64,000 nt of DNA, taken from assembly GCF_041381155.1 (NCBI RefSeq), contig NC_091149.1, positions 16,136,609 to 16,200,608 on the forward strand, given 5' to 3'. The first letter of the stretch is position 1. Every line of letters starts with the position of its first letter. The DNA is from Argopecten irradians (lineage: Eukaryota; Mollusca; Bivalvia; Pectinida; Pectinidae). Below, piece by piece: positions 35,333-46,050 of the stretch. The notes under the pieces were generated by a model, which worked only from the letters and a program-made list of their open reading frames with translations, was not told where the DNA came from and did not search any database. Made by a program: the position numbers and the translations under genes.

Positions 35333-36503
35333 AGGTGCATGTCATGTTATTCTTTTGACAGTGAGTGGATTTCATCCTTGCTTTAAATATATGATTTAAC
35401 ACACTTATTGGTAACTTTTCCATGAGTTGTTCAATACAGGGTTAAAAATATAAAACTTTCCATCGTACAAGTTGAATATTAACAAATGCAAATCACTAAA
35501 TTATGCAAAGAAAATGTATTTTTAGCGATCATGCTGCGTTTCAGGGCAAAACACCAAACTTCATTATTCTATAAAAACAGATGTCCATTTTCAGTTAAAA
35601 TCAACACAGGATCATAAGGGAGGTACTCCTACCAAGAATGTCAGAATTCTTATGTCGGTTTATCACCACCAATGTGGATGCTTTGGCTCTCCCGTTCTCA
35701 TGGAGGCCGCCATATTGATTTTCCTATCGATGTACTAGACACAAATTGATTTGCACTATAATGGCAAATCAAAACCTTCTCGGGCACCGCTATTTTCCAA
35801 AATTGTGGTTGAATGATACCTCTTTGAATCGCAACTGTTTTAAAGATTGTTTTCGCAAAATCCAAATCACAATGTGTGAATTGATTTTGTCAACATTCTG
35901 GGTCGTCTTCTCGATGTGAAACCGAAAGCAGGAAATATCACTTCGCGCAAAAACAACTTTTTATGCATATTGTTTTTTTTTAATTTTTAATTATCGATAC
36001 TATTTTGTGATTTCTTATATTGAAATATTAATATTTTTAATATCGCATCGTACATTTTGTTGGTTTTTGGTATCTAGCGAGTGACATATTTGCTGCGGTG
36101 TGACTTCCGGCAATTCTCCCATCATGTCCACAATGTCAACACATTGGCGTGCGAGAACACCAAAACAGCAAATTATGAAAATCGGGAGCTGTTTTTAAAC
36201 AGGTAATCACTACATAGGTTTTATAATGATGCAAGTTAATAATTTCACGTACAATAACACATGTCGATTTGGATCAGATTACGTACATGTCTGTTTCTTG
36301 ATTGACGATGACAGGTTTACAATTTTACGTGTCACGTGTTACACTTTTATAAACTTTTTCTAGGGTTTATTTTACAAATTATGGTATCAGTTAGTATATT
36401 TTATGGTTGTCAGAAGTTCGTTTGGTGTGAAAAACTATTAAAGGTAAGTATTTCAACCGCGCACATAAAACAAAATCGCCTGCAATAATACTGCAGCTCG
36501 GAA
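35333..36503. other. Upstream region of the transposase/YqaJ gene
   Basis: No gene is seen. It includes a segment with aatgagtggatttcatcctt-like similarity to the 32.6-kb repeat, and ccatattgattttcctatcg. The last 400 bp may hold the promoter of the following gene; no TATA box was confidently identified. Confidence 0.4.
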
Positions 36504-36578
36504 GTGAAATCCACGTTACATATCAGACAGTTTCCAGAAACACGACAAAACAACACATTAGGACAGAGTTACACCAAC

Positions 36579-38159
36579 ATGGCTCGCATTAAGACACATT
36601 GGAAACCACAGCGACGATTTGGCATAAGTGGAGGTAGACACAAGAAATCCAGGAAGGTCAGAAATGCTAATTTAAAATCAAAATATTCCCATCACTGTAC
36701 ACTATCCACTGGTAATGCTATAAAGCTGCGTGTTTTTCGTCGACGTATTTTGAAGTCGTATGTCCGCATGTCACATAATCTTCTATATCAAACAAATCTA
36801 CCAAAGTACAGAATGACTAAACTCCATGATGACACTACATTAAAATATGTGATAAGAAATGTGAAGCGTGTCAATGCCAGAGGGTATAGACTCATGAACC
36901 TAGATTGCCTACAAAATCATGTCATAGATATAACGGTGCATGTTGCCCTATGCGAAAACGCTCAAAAAGTTGCAGGTAAAGGTTCCAGTCCAATTGTCCT
37001 AACATCTGAACTTAGAACATGTGGCCTTGCCTCTGTCCTTCAAGCGAAGTGTCAAGGGTGTAGCAAGATATTTCAGTTGCAGACTAGCCCTAAGTTGACT
37101 GTCAATAACAGTACAAGATTTGATGTAAATGTCAGGGCAGTGTGGGGGCTGTAGTGACAGGAAATGGTGCATCACATTTGAATGAGATGCTTGGAACTAT
37201 GGATTGCCCTGGGATCTCCCAGCGTGCTTTAAGTAATATTGAACAAGACATTGGATAGTGGTGGGAGGATGCATTAAAGAAGGAGTTATTGGCAGCAGGA
37301 GCTGAGGAAAGGAAGATCGCGGTGGAGAAAGGCAACTTTCATCAGGGGGTGCCATTTATTACCGTAATCGCAGATGGAGGCTGGTCGAAAAGAAGCCATA
37401 AACACTCGTATGATGCATTAGGAGATGTAGGTGTAATCATTGGGAAAGAGACGGGTAAAGTTTTGTACATGGGAGTCCGAAACAAGTACTGCTACGTGTG
37501 CAATAGATCCAAAAACCTGCATATGGTACCAAAACCTCACCAATGTTTTCAAAACTGGAATGAATCATCACAAGCAATGGAAGCTGACATCATTGTCCAG
37601 GGTTTTTTGGAGGCCGAGTGTACCCATGGTATACGGTACAATTACCTAATTGGGGATGGGGACTCCTCTGTATTTGCCAAAATACAACAAGAAGTACCAG
37701 TTTGGGGAAAGGATGTGGAAAAAGTAGAGTGTGCAAATCATGCATGCATGTAAGTGCCTACGATCAAACCTTGAGAGGCTTGTAGATGATAACCCAACAT
37801 ATAAAGGTCATAACAAGCTCACCAAGGCTACAAGAGTAAGGCTGGTAAGTGCTGTTCGGTGTGCTATCAGGATGAGGTCAAAACAGGCAGACAAAAGCAA
37901 GGCAGTTAAGTTATTGGCTCAAGATATCAGAAATAGTATACACCATGTGTTTGGAAACCATCTTAATTGCTCAGACTTCTGTAAAGCTGCTCATTCATCT
38001 TGTACAGCAGACGATACATCTGAGATGTCATCTGATATATTGCCTGAGGATCCAGTCTCCGATGTCTGCAGTAACCAAATAGCCATGTGGACAGAGGGCA
38101 GCTCTCTTCAAGCTCAAGATCAATCCCGCTTGGCAAGTGTGCCAAAATCCCTGGATTAG
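36579..38159 (+). pseudogene. Mutator-like DDE transposase domain (three to four lesions)
   Basis: The N-terminus is Arg/Lys-rich (MARIKTHWKPQRRFGISGGR), suggesting DNA binding or nuclear location. A Cys-containing region follows, including CQGCSKIFQLQTSP. The first likely catalytic Asp lies in FITVIADGGWSKRS (about 37345-37395) and the second in YLIGDGDSSVFAKI. Between them is a Cys-rich NKYCYVCNRSKN...HQC insertion. The likely Glu is in NLAESWMSI, just after the last stop, in the next segment. The frame is broken by loss of one G in the run 37144-37148, TAG at 37256, a 4-nt duplication near 37744 and TAG at 38157. Adjacent frames align without gaps across each lesion. The catalytic assignment is from family resemblance. 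Confidence 0.7.
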
Positions 38160-39371
38160 GACATTCAGCAGGATGTATGCATTTTGCTGGACAGACTTGC
38201 AACGAAGAGCAATAGGCTTTTGGGAAACTTCACGACAAACCTAGCCGAATCATGGATGAGCATACGGACAAAGTTTGATGGGGGCAAGGTGCATACTATC
38301 TGTTCTAGAGGGTCCTGGCATACAAGATGTTACGGCGGATCTTTGAGGATGAATCTGGGACCAGAATGGGCACCAAGTGTGTGGCAGCAGGCAACTAACA
38401 CGGAACCAGGCCATTTCTTTCAAAAGCTTTACCAACAACGTCGACAACATCTTTTAAGTTCTACCAAATCTAAAGATCGCCCAGAGTCGAGCCAGCTACG
38501 ATGGAAGCGCAAGATGACAGCATTGAAACAGAATTCCTCAAAAAAGGCAAAGTCATCATATGGTCCAAATGCCATAGACTCAGTGCCAGATGTGTCAGAT
38601 GAAGCTCTACAGGTGGCAACAACTACTTTCCTGAAGAAGCACGTTGACCTGACAGAAGAGCAGATAGATGCCATCGAACGTCTCACCAAGTCTCAATCGC
38701 AGTCGTCTGTATGGAAAGAGGAAAGGAGAAAAAGGTTAACATTATCTGTTTTTGGAAGTGTGGTTAAACGGAAGACATCACTACCTGTAGCCCCTTTTTT
38801 GCGGCGCCTGATTTATGGCAATTTTGGAGGAAATAAACACACTCGGAAGGGGCTTAGAGATGAAAGGATAACTCTGAGAGAGTATGAGCTAAAGAAAGCT
38901 GAGCTTGGCATCGACGTCTCCATAACACCTGCTGGCCTTATCATTGACAAAACCCACAAATATCTCGGAGGGAGCCCAGATGGGATTATTAAAGAGAAGT
39001 CGGGAGAAACAGGATTGGTTGAGGTAAAAAACTTACTGCATTCAAAGAACAAAAATTTAAACCAGGCTGCAACAAGTGAAAGAAACTTCTGTTTGAAGTT
39101 GTGTGGGAACACGTTATGTCTGCGACATAACCATGACTACTATTATCAGTGTCAGGGGTTATTGGGAATCACCAACCTCCCATGGATAGATTTTGTGGTG
39201 CGGACTACCAATCCCTATCAACTGCATATTGAACGGATAGTTGCAGATAAACAGCTGTGGAATGAGATCATGGTACCAAAGCTTTGCGCATTTTACCACA
39301 AAGCCATTCTTCCTGAACTCAGTAGCCCTAGAGAAGGAAAGGTCCCTGGTATTCGGGAGACTGGCATTTGG
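38160..39371 (+). CDS. YqaJ-like viral-recombinase/exonuclease domain, intact exon segment
   Basis: The frame is open from the TAG at 38157 to beyond the donor gtatgt at 39372. Counting residues from 38184, the transposase tail has NLAESW (E22). The nuclease domain runs from about W177 (SVWKEERRKRLTLSVFG) to about 375. Signature residues of the YqaJ / lambda-exonuclease / RecB-like fold are visible: D266 in LGGSPDGII, the E280-x-K282 pair in LVEVK, and the QCQGLLGITNLPWIDFVV segment. The domain is fused to the transposase in one frame, unlike phage YqaJ proteins, which stand alone. It would be expected to resect or process DNA ends. The segment is undamaged although both sides carry lesions. 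Confidence 0.82.
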
Positions 39372-39661
39372 GTATGTCCATACCGATATTATTATTTAAT
39401 TTTAATAATTTTTTTAATGTTTTTGAACATGGCCCAAGATCCAGCTTATTCACAGTATTGATGTTATGAAATTCAGGTAAATGTAAGTGTCTGTGTAAAA
39501 GCTCACTGCTGATTATAATAAACAAGGTAAGTTGTGCAAACACTTTCGTGCAAGTGGTATGCTCTAAAAATCCTGTAAAAATTGATACACAAAATGAACT
39601 AAATGGATTTTGGCTGTTAAGGACTATGGAAAAGTAATACTTTTTATTTTTTGTTTTACAG

Positions 39662-40663
39662 TTTGAACCAGCATCCAAGCAATTGCACCATCAGTCAGCC
39701 TCAGTATCAGTACAACCACGGAAAAGGAGAAGTACATCAACTGTTACTAGCAGTTTTCCACCTGTTTCCTGTTCTGCTTCTGTATCCCACAGGTTTGTAC
39801 ATTTGTTACAAGTTGCACGCAATCAAAAATTTATCATGGATAGGAACAAATAAAATAAAAATAAAACATGGAATACTTAATTGAAAATACACAAATCATA
39901 TATTTATATTGGTACATTATATTATTAATGTAATTGAATACAATTATCCCTTATTCTACAATTTCATAATACTATAAAGCAGATCTAGACCAGCGCATAA
40001 ATGTCCAAAATGTATATAAAAGATGATGGCAGTTTAATAAGTTGGTGTATTATTTTGTTTTAAATGTATTATGTTTATTTGTTTGTTTTCAGCCTAACAA
40101 CAACAAATACCTCAGCCACGTTATCAGCCTCAAGTACCCCTGCCACAGTATCTGTAACAGGTAGATCATTCAGGTAGGTGCTACAAATAATATTATTATA
40201 ATGTTTTGGTATCACTTGTCAAGGAAGTTCTGTCCTACTAAATTCTTGCTGCAGGTCTGTATACTCTGGTTTGCTGTACCTCATAAATGACACATTTATC
40301 ACCAACTAGTTCAGAAAGTAATTACTTGCCATAGATTATGGAAGGATCTACATCGGGTAACTTGACTCTCTACCAGCGTAACTGCCACAATGTAAAAGTA
40401 TTTGACTATGTATGTTGTTTTTGTTTAATGTTGTACTTTGTTTTCAGCCTAAATTTGACCAGAACCCAAGCCACTGTATCTACGACCGATACACTAGCCA
40501 CTGTATCTACGACCGATACACCAGCCACTGTATTTACGACTGATACACCAGCCACTGTATCTACGACCGATACACCAGCCACTGTATCTATGACCAATAC
40601 ACCAGCCACTGTATCTACAAGCGATAGACCAGCCACTGTATCTACGACCAATACAACATCCAG
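39662..40663 (+). CDS. Ser/Thr-rich linker exons of the transposase/YqaJ gene
   Basis: Three small exons (39662-39792, 40093-40173, 40448-40663) with good acceptors (gttttacag, gttttcag, gttttcag) and donors (gtttgt, gtaggt, gtaaag). Exon lengths of 81 and 216 nt are multiples of three, and both have phase 2 on each side, so they can be skipped or duplicated without breaking the frame. The third exon holds about seven copies of a 27-bp repeat encoding ATVSTTDTP. The composition suggests a flexible, probably modified linker between the nuclease and the C-terminal domain. Confidence 0.6.
40448..40663 (+). repeat. 27-bp coding minisatellite (ATVSTTDTP units)
   Basis: Seven imperfect copies of gccactgtatctacgaccga plus tacacca. 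Codon-level changes keep the frame (for example STTDTP, SMTNTP, STSDRP). The reverse strand is also open over 107 codons, but only as a mirror of the repeat. Confidence 0.85.
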
Positions 40664-40935
40664 GTAAAGTTGGGTATGATGGCATTGATTGATGTGTAAA
40701 ATTTTCGAAATTTCTGATATTGACATCATTGAAGAATGAAATTTGTTGACACCATATTTATACTAAAATGTATAAATGTTGTGAGTGGTTTGATGCAGGA
40801 CATTGATAAAAACAAGACTTTCTTCCGTATGTGTGTGGTCCTTTCATTTAAGGTATATGTGTATATGTAAAACACTAGCATAAAGTTGCTATATGCAAAG
40901 ATCTTATTTATTTACTGATGCACAATTCTTCACAG

Positions 40936-41174
40936 AAGACATTCTCGCAGGAGAGTCACCAAGTTTCTAGGAAGAAGAATTTCCCATGAATGGACGATTG
41001 ACGAGAGGACTGGGGAGAGAAAGTGGTATAATAGCACTGTCCTTGCAGTTCTTCAGGGCATTGATGGTGGTGTAGACACAGTTTATGAGATCCTCTATGA
41101 TAGTGAAGATGATCCCATGAAGTAAATGGCCTTCTCGATGATTATCAAGATTCAACTGTGAGATTCATAGATTT
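40936..41174 (+). pseudogene. Tudor-like C-terminal exon, one frameshift
   Basis: After acceptor cttcacag the frame reads RRHSRRRVTKFLGRRISHEW, then ERKWYNSTVLAVLQG and VDTVYEILYDSEDD, a small beta-barrel pattern like Tudor/chromo-type domains. The frame meets TAA at 41123-41125. Skipping one base at about 41122 continues it as NGLLDDYQDSTVRFIDL up to a gtaagt donor at 41175. An exon starting after tcttgcag (about 41513) would supply an immediate stop. The continuation is too protein-like to be chance, so I read the TAA as a frameshift lesion. Confidence 0.6.
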
Positions 41175-41718
41175 GTAAGTATAAAACCAGAATATACATT
41201 TCATTTGATAATTTTTGGTGTCTGATTCAACATGTTTGAAGAAAATACTACAATTTAAGTAAATTAAATCATTTTAGCATTCAAATTTGGTTTAAGTGGC
41301 TTTTTCAAATATTTGGGAATACAGTTTGATAGGTAGAGGCCTCCATAGTTTAGAAAAAGTAGTTCCAAAATGGTGGCTGTGTTCTGCCCAATTTTAGATG
41401 AGACTACATTTTCAAATGTTTTACTTCACTACATTTAATGTTGCTTACAATCACCAGCACTCCTTCTACCTTCAATAGGATGTAACATTTTAATTTTTGC
41501 CCTTTTCTTGCAGATAATTGACACTTTGTATGTGATCGGTGTGTTTGCATAACAAGTACATTTTATTGATGTAAGTATCATATTTGGACATTTTTGTTAG
41601 AGTAAAGATATTCAATGTATTCATTATGTCCTAAGGATTCCACCAGTACCAAATTTATGACTAAAAAACATCTGAAAGGAATTTAATAACACATAGCATT
41701 TTACATGCATTTAGACAT

Positions 41719-42139
41719 AACATGAACCTTAAACAAAATTCCCGTCCGGGTTGTTAACCGGGAAACCAGCCCTACAGTTACCTCACGCAATCTGGATAAC
41801 TCGACAAATAATGACATTTTTGTGGGAGCTCGCAGAGCCAAAGCTGTCCTGTTCTACATTGGTAATATCGGAGAATCTTTCACTGAAACGGGTATTAAAA
41901 AATACCTGTCAACAGCCGGTGTTAATGTATCGCGAATTAACATCTTCAACTCGCGAAACGGCTTGCTTTCGGCAAAAGTATCAGTACCTAAGTCTCAAGC
42001 GCACATACTGGAAAGCGATAATTTTTGGCCTAATGAAATCAAATGCAGGAGATGGATCCGGAATAAGTTATGGTGTGGTAAATTTTCCTCAAATCCAGTA
42101 ACCTCATTTGGTGAAATCAATAACAACAATTACTTTTAA
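41719..42139 (+). pseudogene. LINE ORF1 C-terminal fragment
   Basis: About 139 residues are open from 41719 to a TAA at 42137-42139. The central segment GARRAKAVLFYIGNIGESFT is followed by a predicted beta-alpha pattern like the RNA-binding module of LINE ORF1 proteins, ending in WIRNKLWCGKFSSNPVTSFG. The true N-terminus is missing. It overlaps the longest possible ORF2 frame by 32 bp, so ORF2 may be translated by coupling or from a later ATG. Confidence 0.65.
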
Positions 42140-42164
42140 CATTTACTTGTGTTCGGCAACTCTC

Positions 42165-45100
42165 TGGATGACCATGTCACTATCTATTCTTTCTTGGAAC
42201 GTGCGAGGGATCATCTCGTCATCCCTTTGTATAAACAATATACTGTCAGCTAAAGCGTACGACATAGCCTTCTTAAGTGAACTACGTCTCTCGCAGCACT
42301 GTGCTGATTTTCCAAATAGTATTCACGAACATTTTTACGCCTATCCGAGTACCAAAGACGCGAACTTTGAAACTATTTGTTGTGGACCCGGTGGTCTTAT
42401 ATTTTTAGTAAACAAAGACCTTTGTTATACCGTTGACACGGTTGATACCAGCCGGTCAAACCACATCATTGGATTATATATTCATCGAGGTAATTCTACG
42501 CCACTCTATCTGTTTGGCGTTTACATGCCCAGTGACTCGAACATTAACCTATATTTCGAAGAAATTGAAACTCTCAATGATTTCGTCCGCTTCTACTCTG
42601 AGTTAGGAGATGTCTCTGTGGTTGGTGATCTCAACGCACAATACGACACACTACCTGTGTCGTACCCAGCGCGTCGTAAGCAAAGCCTATTTCATGAATT
42701 CATTTTGGCCAACAACCTCATCCCGGTCAACAAATCGAGTCTATGTAGTGGCCTTCCCTACACATTTTTACCTCTTGAAACTACCATTGATTATATCCTT
42801 GTGACAGACACGATGCTCGCCTGCATTCAATCATGCAGAGTCTTTTCCTCTGCCGATGCCGATATCGCCTCTGATCATGCAATTTTGGAATGCGTTCTTA
42901 AATCACCTCTGATCCAACGATCTACGTCTCCTATCCCTACCACACATCCTCTTTGGAGTAAATGTTATACAAATCAGCTAATCAAGTATCAGCTAGCAGT
43001 CGACTACATGTTACAGTCTTTTCAAGATTTCGAAATTAATGCACCAGCAGATATTGACAGATTCCATGTTTTTATCACCGACACACTGATCGCTTGTGCA
43101 CATTCATATATCCCAACCTCAAGATACAACCCGCGCCTGAAGCCTTACTGGAATAGTAACGTCAAATCGGCCCACAAGGCTGCCCGTGCGCGACGAAGAG
43201 AGTGGATCGCAGAAGGTAAACCAAGGGGATCCGATCATCATTCATACCGGGAATATAAGCTTGCTAAACGTGTTTTCAAGAATACCCAACGCGCAGCCTA
43301 CCATGAATATCTACGAAATCTCCACCAAGATCTGAACGACGCTGCAGACGGTGATAGTAAGACGTTTTGGAAAGCCCTGAAGCTTTTAAAGGGTCCTTCA
43401 CGCCTCAGTGTCTCGCCATTTAAGGTTGGTGACGAAACTTTACGTTCTCCAATTGATGTCGCGCAGGCGTTTGGTAATTACTTCCAGTCAGTGTATATGG
43501 CTAATTCAGAGTCTACAGATCTGTCCGACGACTCTGATCCTGATGACCCTAAGGACGCTTTCGATCACGACGAGCTTAATAGGAATATAACCTTCGACGA
43601 GGTTGAACGTGCTATCCGTGGTCTCAAACTTAAAAATGCACCAGGGATTGACCGTATCCAAAACGAGCATTTACGATATGGAGGACGAACACTGATATTG
43701 TGTCTTCAAAAACTGTTCACTAAATGCCTTGAGTACGAATACGTGCCCGAAGTATGGAAACGAGGCATAATTCTCCCCATATTCAAAGGAGGTAATAAGT
43801 CTCGCGGCGATACTGCTAGCTACAGGCCAATCACTCTCTTATGTTGTACGTTCAAACTCTTTGAAACGGTGGTCAACAACAGGATACAGGAAAACTTAAA
43901 AACTTCTCCTATACCGTTTCCAAATGACCAACAAAACGGTTTCCGCAAGTCCCTCAGCTGTACAACTGCTACCTTTTCTCTTCAAGAAACTATCTTTCAT
44001 AACATTGAGTCGGGCTCCTCGTATAAGGATATGTTAAGCCCGTGACGTGGCATGGTATGACGTCACATTGGTTTCCTGTTGAATCTGGAGTCAGGCAAGG
44101 TGGTGTCTTATCTACCTTTCTCTACCAAACGTTTATTGATAACCTACTCGATTGTCTAGAAAAGAGCCAACACGGTGCCTCTATCGGTAGGATTACCTCT
44201 GGGAACCCAACTCTGGCAGACGATATTGCACTAATCAGCACTTCTCCACAATCGCTTCAACACCTATTGAACATTTGTCAGGTATACAACACTAAGTGGA
44301 AGTTCGAATTCAATGATTCAAAGTGTAAAATTATAGTAATAGGAAACTACATTCCAAGAAATCCGATGGAAACATGGACACTAGGCCTTCATACCATTGA
44401 AATTTCACAATTCCAAACACACCTGGGTACAATTATTTCGTCCAAACTGACTAATACCGAACGCATCACCAACGCATGTGATAAAGGTAGAAGAACCTTA
44501 CATTCGATCGTTGGGGTAGCCCATTCCTTATCTGCAATAAGTCCAATCGTTAAAGCCCGTCTTTATAGGAAAGTCGTCTTACCATCTATTCTGTATGGTT
44601 GTGAACATTGGGTAAATCTCTCCGCTACTGACATCTCCAAGATAGCACGTTTTCAACATTACGCTGCAAAACTTATACTTTGTTTGCCGAGCCTTGCGAG
44701 GTCCGATATAGCTGAACCTATTCTTGGCCTCTTCAGAATTTCATCAGAGATCGACCGGAGGAAACTACTGTTTCTGCAAAAAATTATCGCTATGGACCAA
44801 CGTTACTTGCCAAAGCAAATTTTTACTATTCGTCTTCATTTGTATATTTCAAAGAGACCCACGGTTAACCACGAGAAGGGATATTTCCCTGATATAGTTA
44901 AGGTACTCCAGAAATACAACCTTCTTGCTTATTTGGAGTCTTATCTACGATCTTACACTTTTCCTTCCAAGATCCAATGGAAACGTATAATAAATTCCAA
45001 TATCAGATTACGTGAAAATTCGGCGCTCGAGGATCGTATGGCAAACGATAATGACTTATCCTTTTTTAAAACTGTGCATTCCTCATACGCGTCATATATA

Positions 45101-45469
45101 CTGTGGCTTGCTGCTGAATCTTTGTCCGATATTAAGACCATCTACTGTTTATGTAAAGTTTTGGCAGTACCGAGAGTGTTTGCCGGTAACCAGTGTCCGC
45201 TCTGCTCTCTGACTTTTGACAACGCTGCAGTTCATCTTTGTTCTGAATGTACATTCTACGACACCCTAAGACAAACTTTCATGGAAGATATTCAATCTGA
45301 ACTTGACCTTTCTATTTTCAATTTCATTGAAAATTTGGATCATTCCTCCTTCACACGTAGCCTTTTAGGAGCCAGTACAGGAATCCCCTTCACCAGTTTT
45401 GCAGACCAAAGACAATTCTTTATAAAGTCAATTGAATATGCTGTACGCGTTACGCGATGCCTTTTGTGA
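42165..45469 (+). pseudogene. LINE ORF2: AP-endonuclease + reverse transcriptase, RT core deleted
   Basis: The likely start is the ATG at 42165 just before SILSWNVRGI; an upstream ATG at 42108 is also in frame. The endonuclease domain shows WNVRGI, FLSELRLS, VVGDLNAQY, TIDYILVTD and SDHAILEC. RT begins with NAPGIDRIQNEHLRYG, GIILPIFKGG and YRPITLLCC. The first frame stops at 44043-44045 just after NGFRKSLSCTTATFSLQETI. A second frame (44042-45469) resumes at ESGVRQGGVLSTFLYQ with the ADDIALIS motif C. The stretch between, normally about 60-80 residues with the motif A Asp, is missing, so the copy is catalytically dead. The C-terminus has a Cys/His motif (CPLCSLTFDN, HLCSEC). Confidence 0.9.
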
Positions 45470-45769
45470 ACTATTGAAGTTAACCAACGTTACTGAACCG
45501 CGCGGCTATATAACTTACTCATAAGTTGTATATTCCAGCAGCGAGCTCCGACCTATTTAATTTTTATTTTCATTACTCTTTTCTTTATTTCTGTGTGGAT
45601 TTGATTGTATTCAATATCCTCTAACGGGGGAAATAAAGCTTGATGAATACCTACATATGCCTGTGAACTACATAATATGAACGACATCCGAAACCGTCCT
45701 CACTAGAATTACGTTTCACATTTAAAGCAATAAAAAAACCTATACTTAGGTTTACAAAACATTTTTGGA

Positions 45770-46050
45770 TATTTATATTATGGACAGACGTCTACAGAAG
45801 TTATACTTTTCATTGACATTGACCCTTTTTCAAGGTCACAGTTGGGTAAAATTATAAAACAAGTTTATATTTCCGCCAAACATTTGTGACTCTTTTACGC
45901 CATTAAAACTCATTACCGTATAGACATGCAATTTCGTCTCTGAGATGATATACCAATGCCAAAATAATTTTTTATTGTATGACCTTCATCACTTTTGAAG
46001 GCCATGGTGAAACACTGTTGAATAATATGCTTAAAACACAATTCTTTTGA
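45770..46050. repeat. AGGTCA-containing tandem repeat remnant
   Basis: Two diverged units (around 45820-45860 and 45980-46015) with tgaccctttttcaaggtcac and atgaccttcatcacttttga resemble the 28-kb arrays. Confidence 0.5.

Larger units (their letters stand above)
36579..41175 (+). mobile_element. Decayed multi-exon transposon-type gene: DDE transposase + YqaJ nuclease + Thr-rich linker + Tudor-like end
   Basis: A single plus-strand gene can be traced from ATG 36579-36581 through a long first exon (to 39371) and exons 39662-39792, 40093-40173, 40448-40663 and 40936 to about 41174, all with GT/AG borders. Internal junctions after the second exon share phase 2. Domains in order: basic N-terminus, Mutator-like transposase, YqaJ-type exonuclease, Ser/Thr-rich linker and a small Tudor-like C-terminus. 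Lesions are a 1-nt loss (37144-37148), TAG (37256-37258), a 4-nt catg duplication (about 37740-37748), TAG (38157-38159) and a 1-nt loss (about 41122). Terminal inverted repeats were not found. The domain set matches multi-domain metazoan Mutator-like/YqaJ proteins; the mobile nature is inferred. Confidence 0.7.
41719..45690 (+). mobile_element. APE-type LINE, 5'-truncated and internally deleted
   Basis: The element consists of the end of an ORF1 (to 42139), ORF2 with endonuclease and RT domains (42165-45469) and a 3' UTR with an AATAAA near 45632. The ORF1 frame opens at 41719 without an ATG, so the element is truncated at its 5' end. It lies directly downstream of the transposase/YqaJ gene. 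The AP-endonuclease-type EN and the C-terminal Cys/His motif place it among CR1/Jockey/I-like elements rather than RTE or R2; the clade is not resolved. No target duplication was identified. Confidence 0.88.

Noticed and set aside
38250..39112. Minus-strand frames opposite the YqaJ segment
   Set aside because: They are shadows of the plus-strand nuclease frame, which carries catalytic motifs.
40406..40729. 107-codon minus-strand frame across the Thr-repeat exon
   Set aside because: It is the mirror of the 27-bp coding repeat. The sense strand has splice sites and phase consistency with its neighbours.
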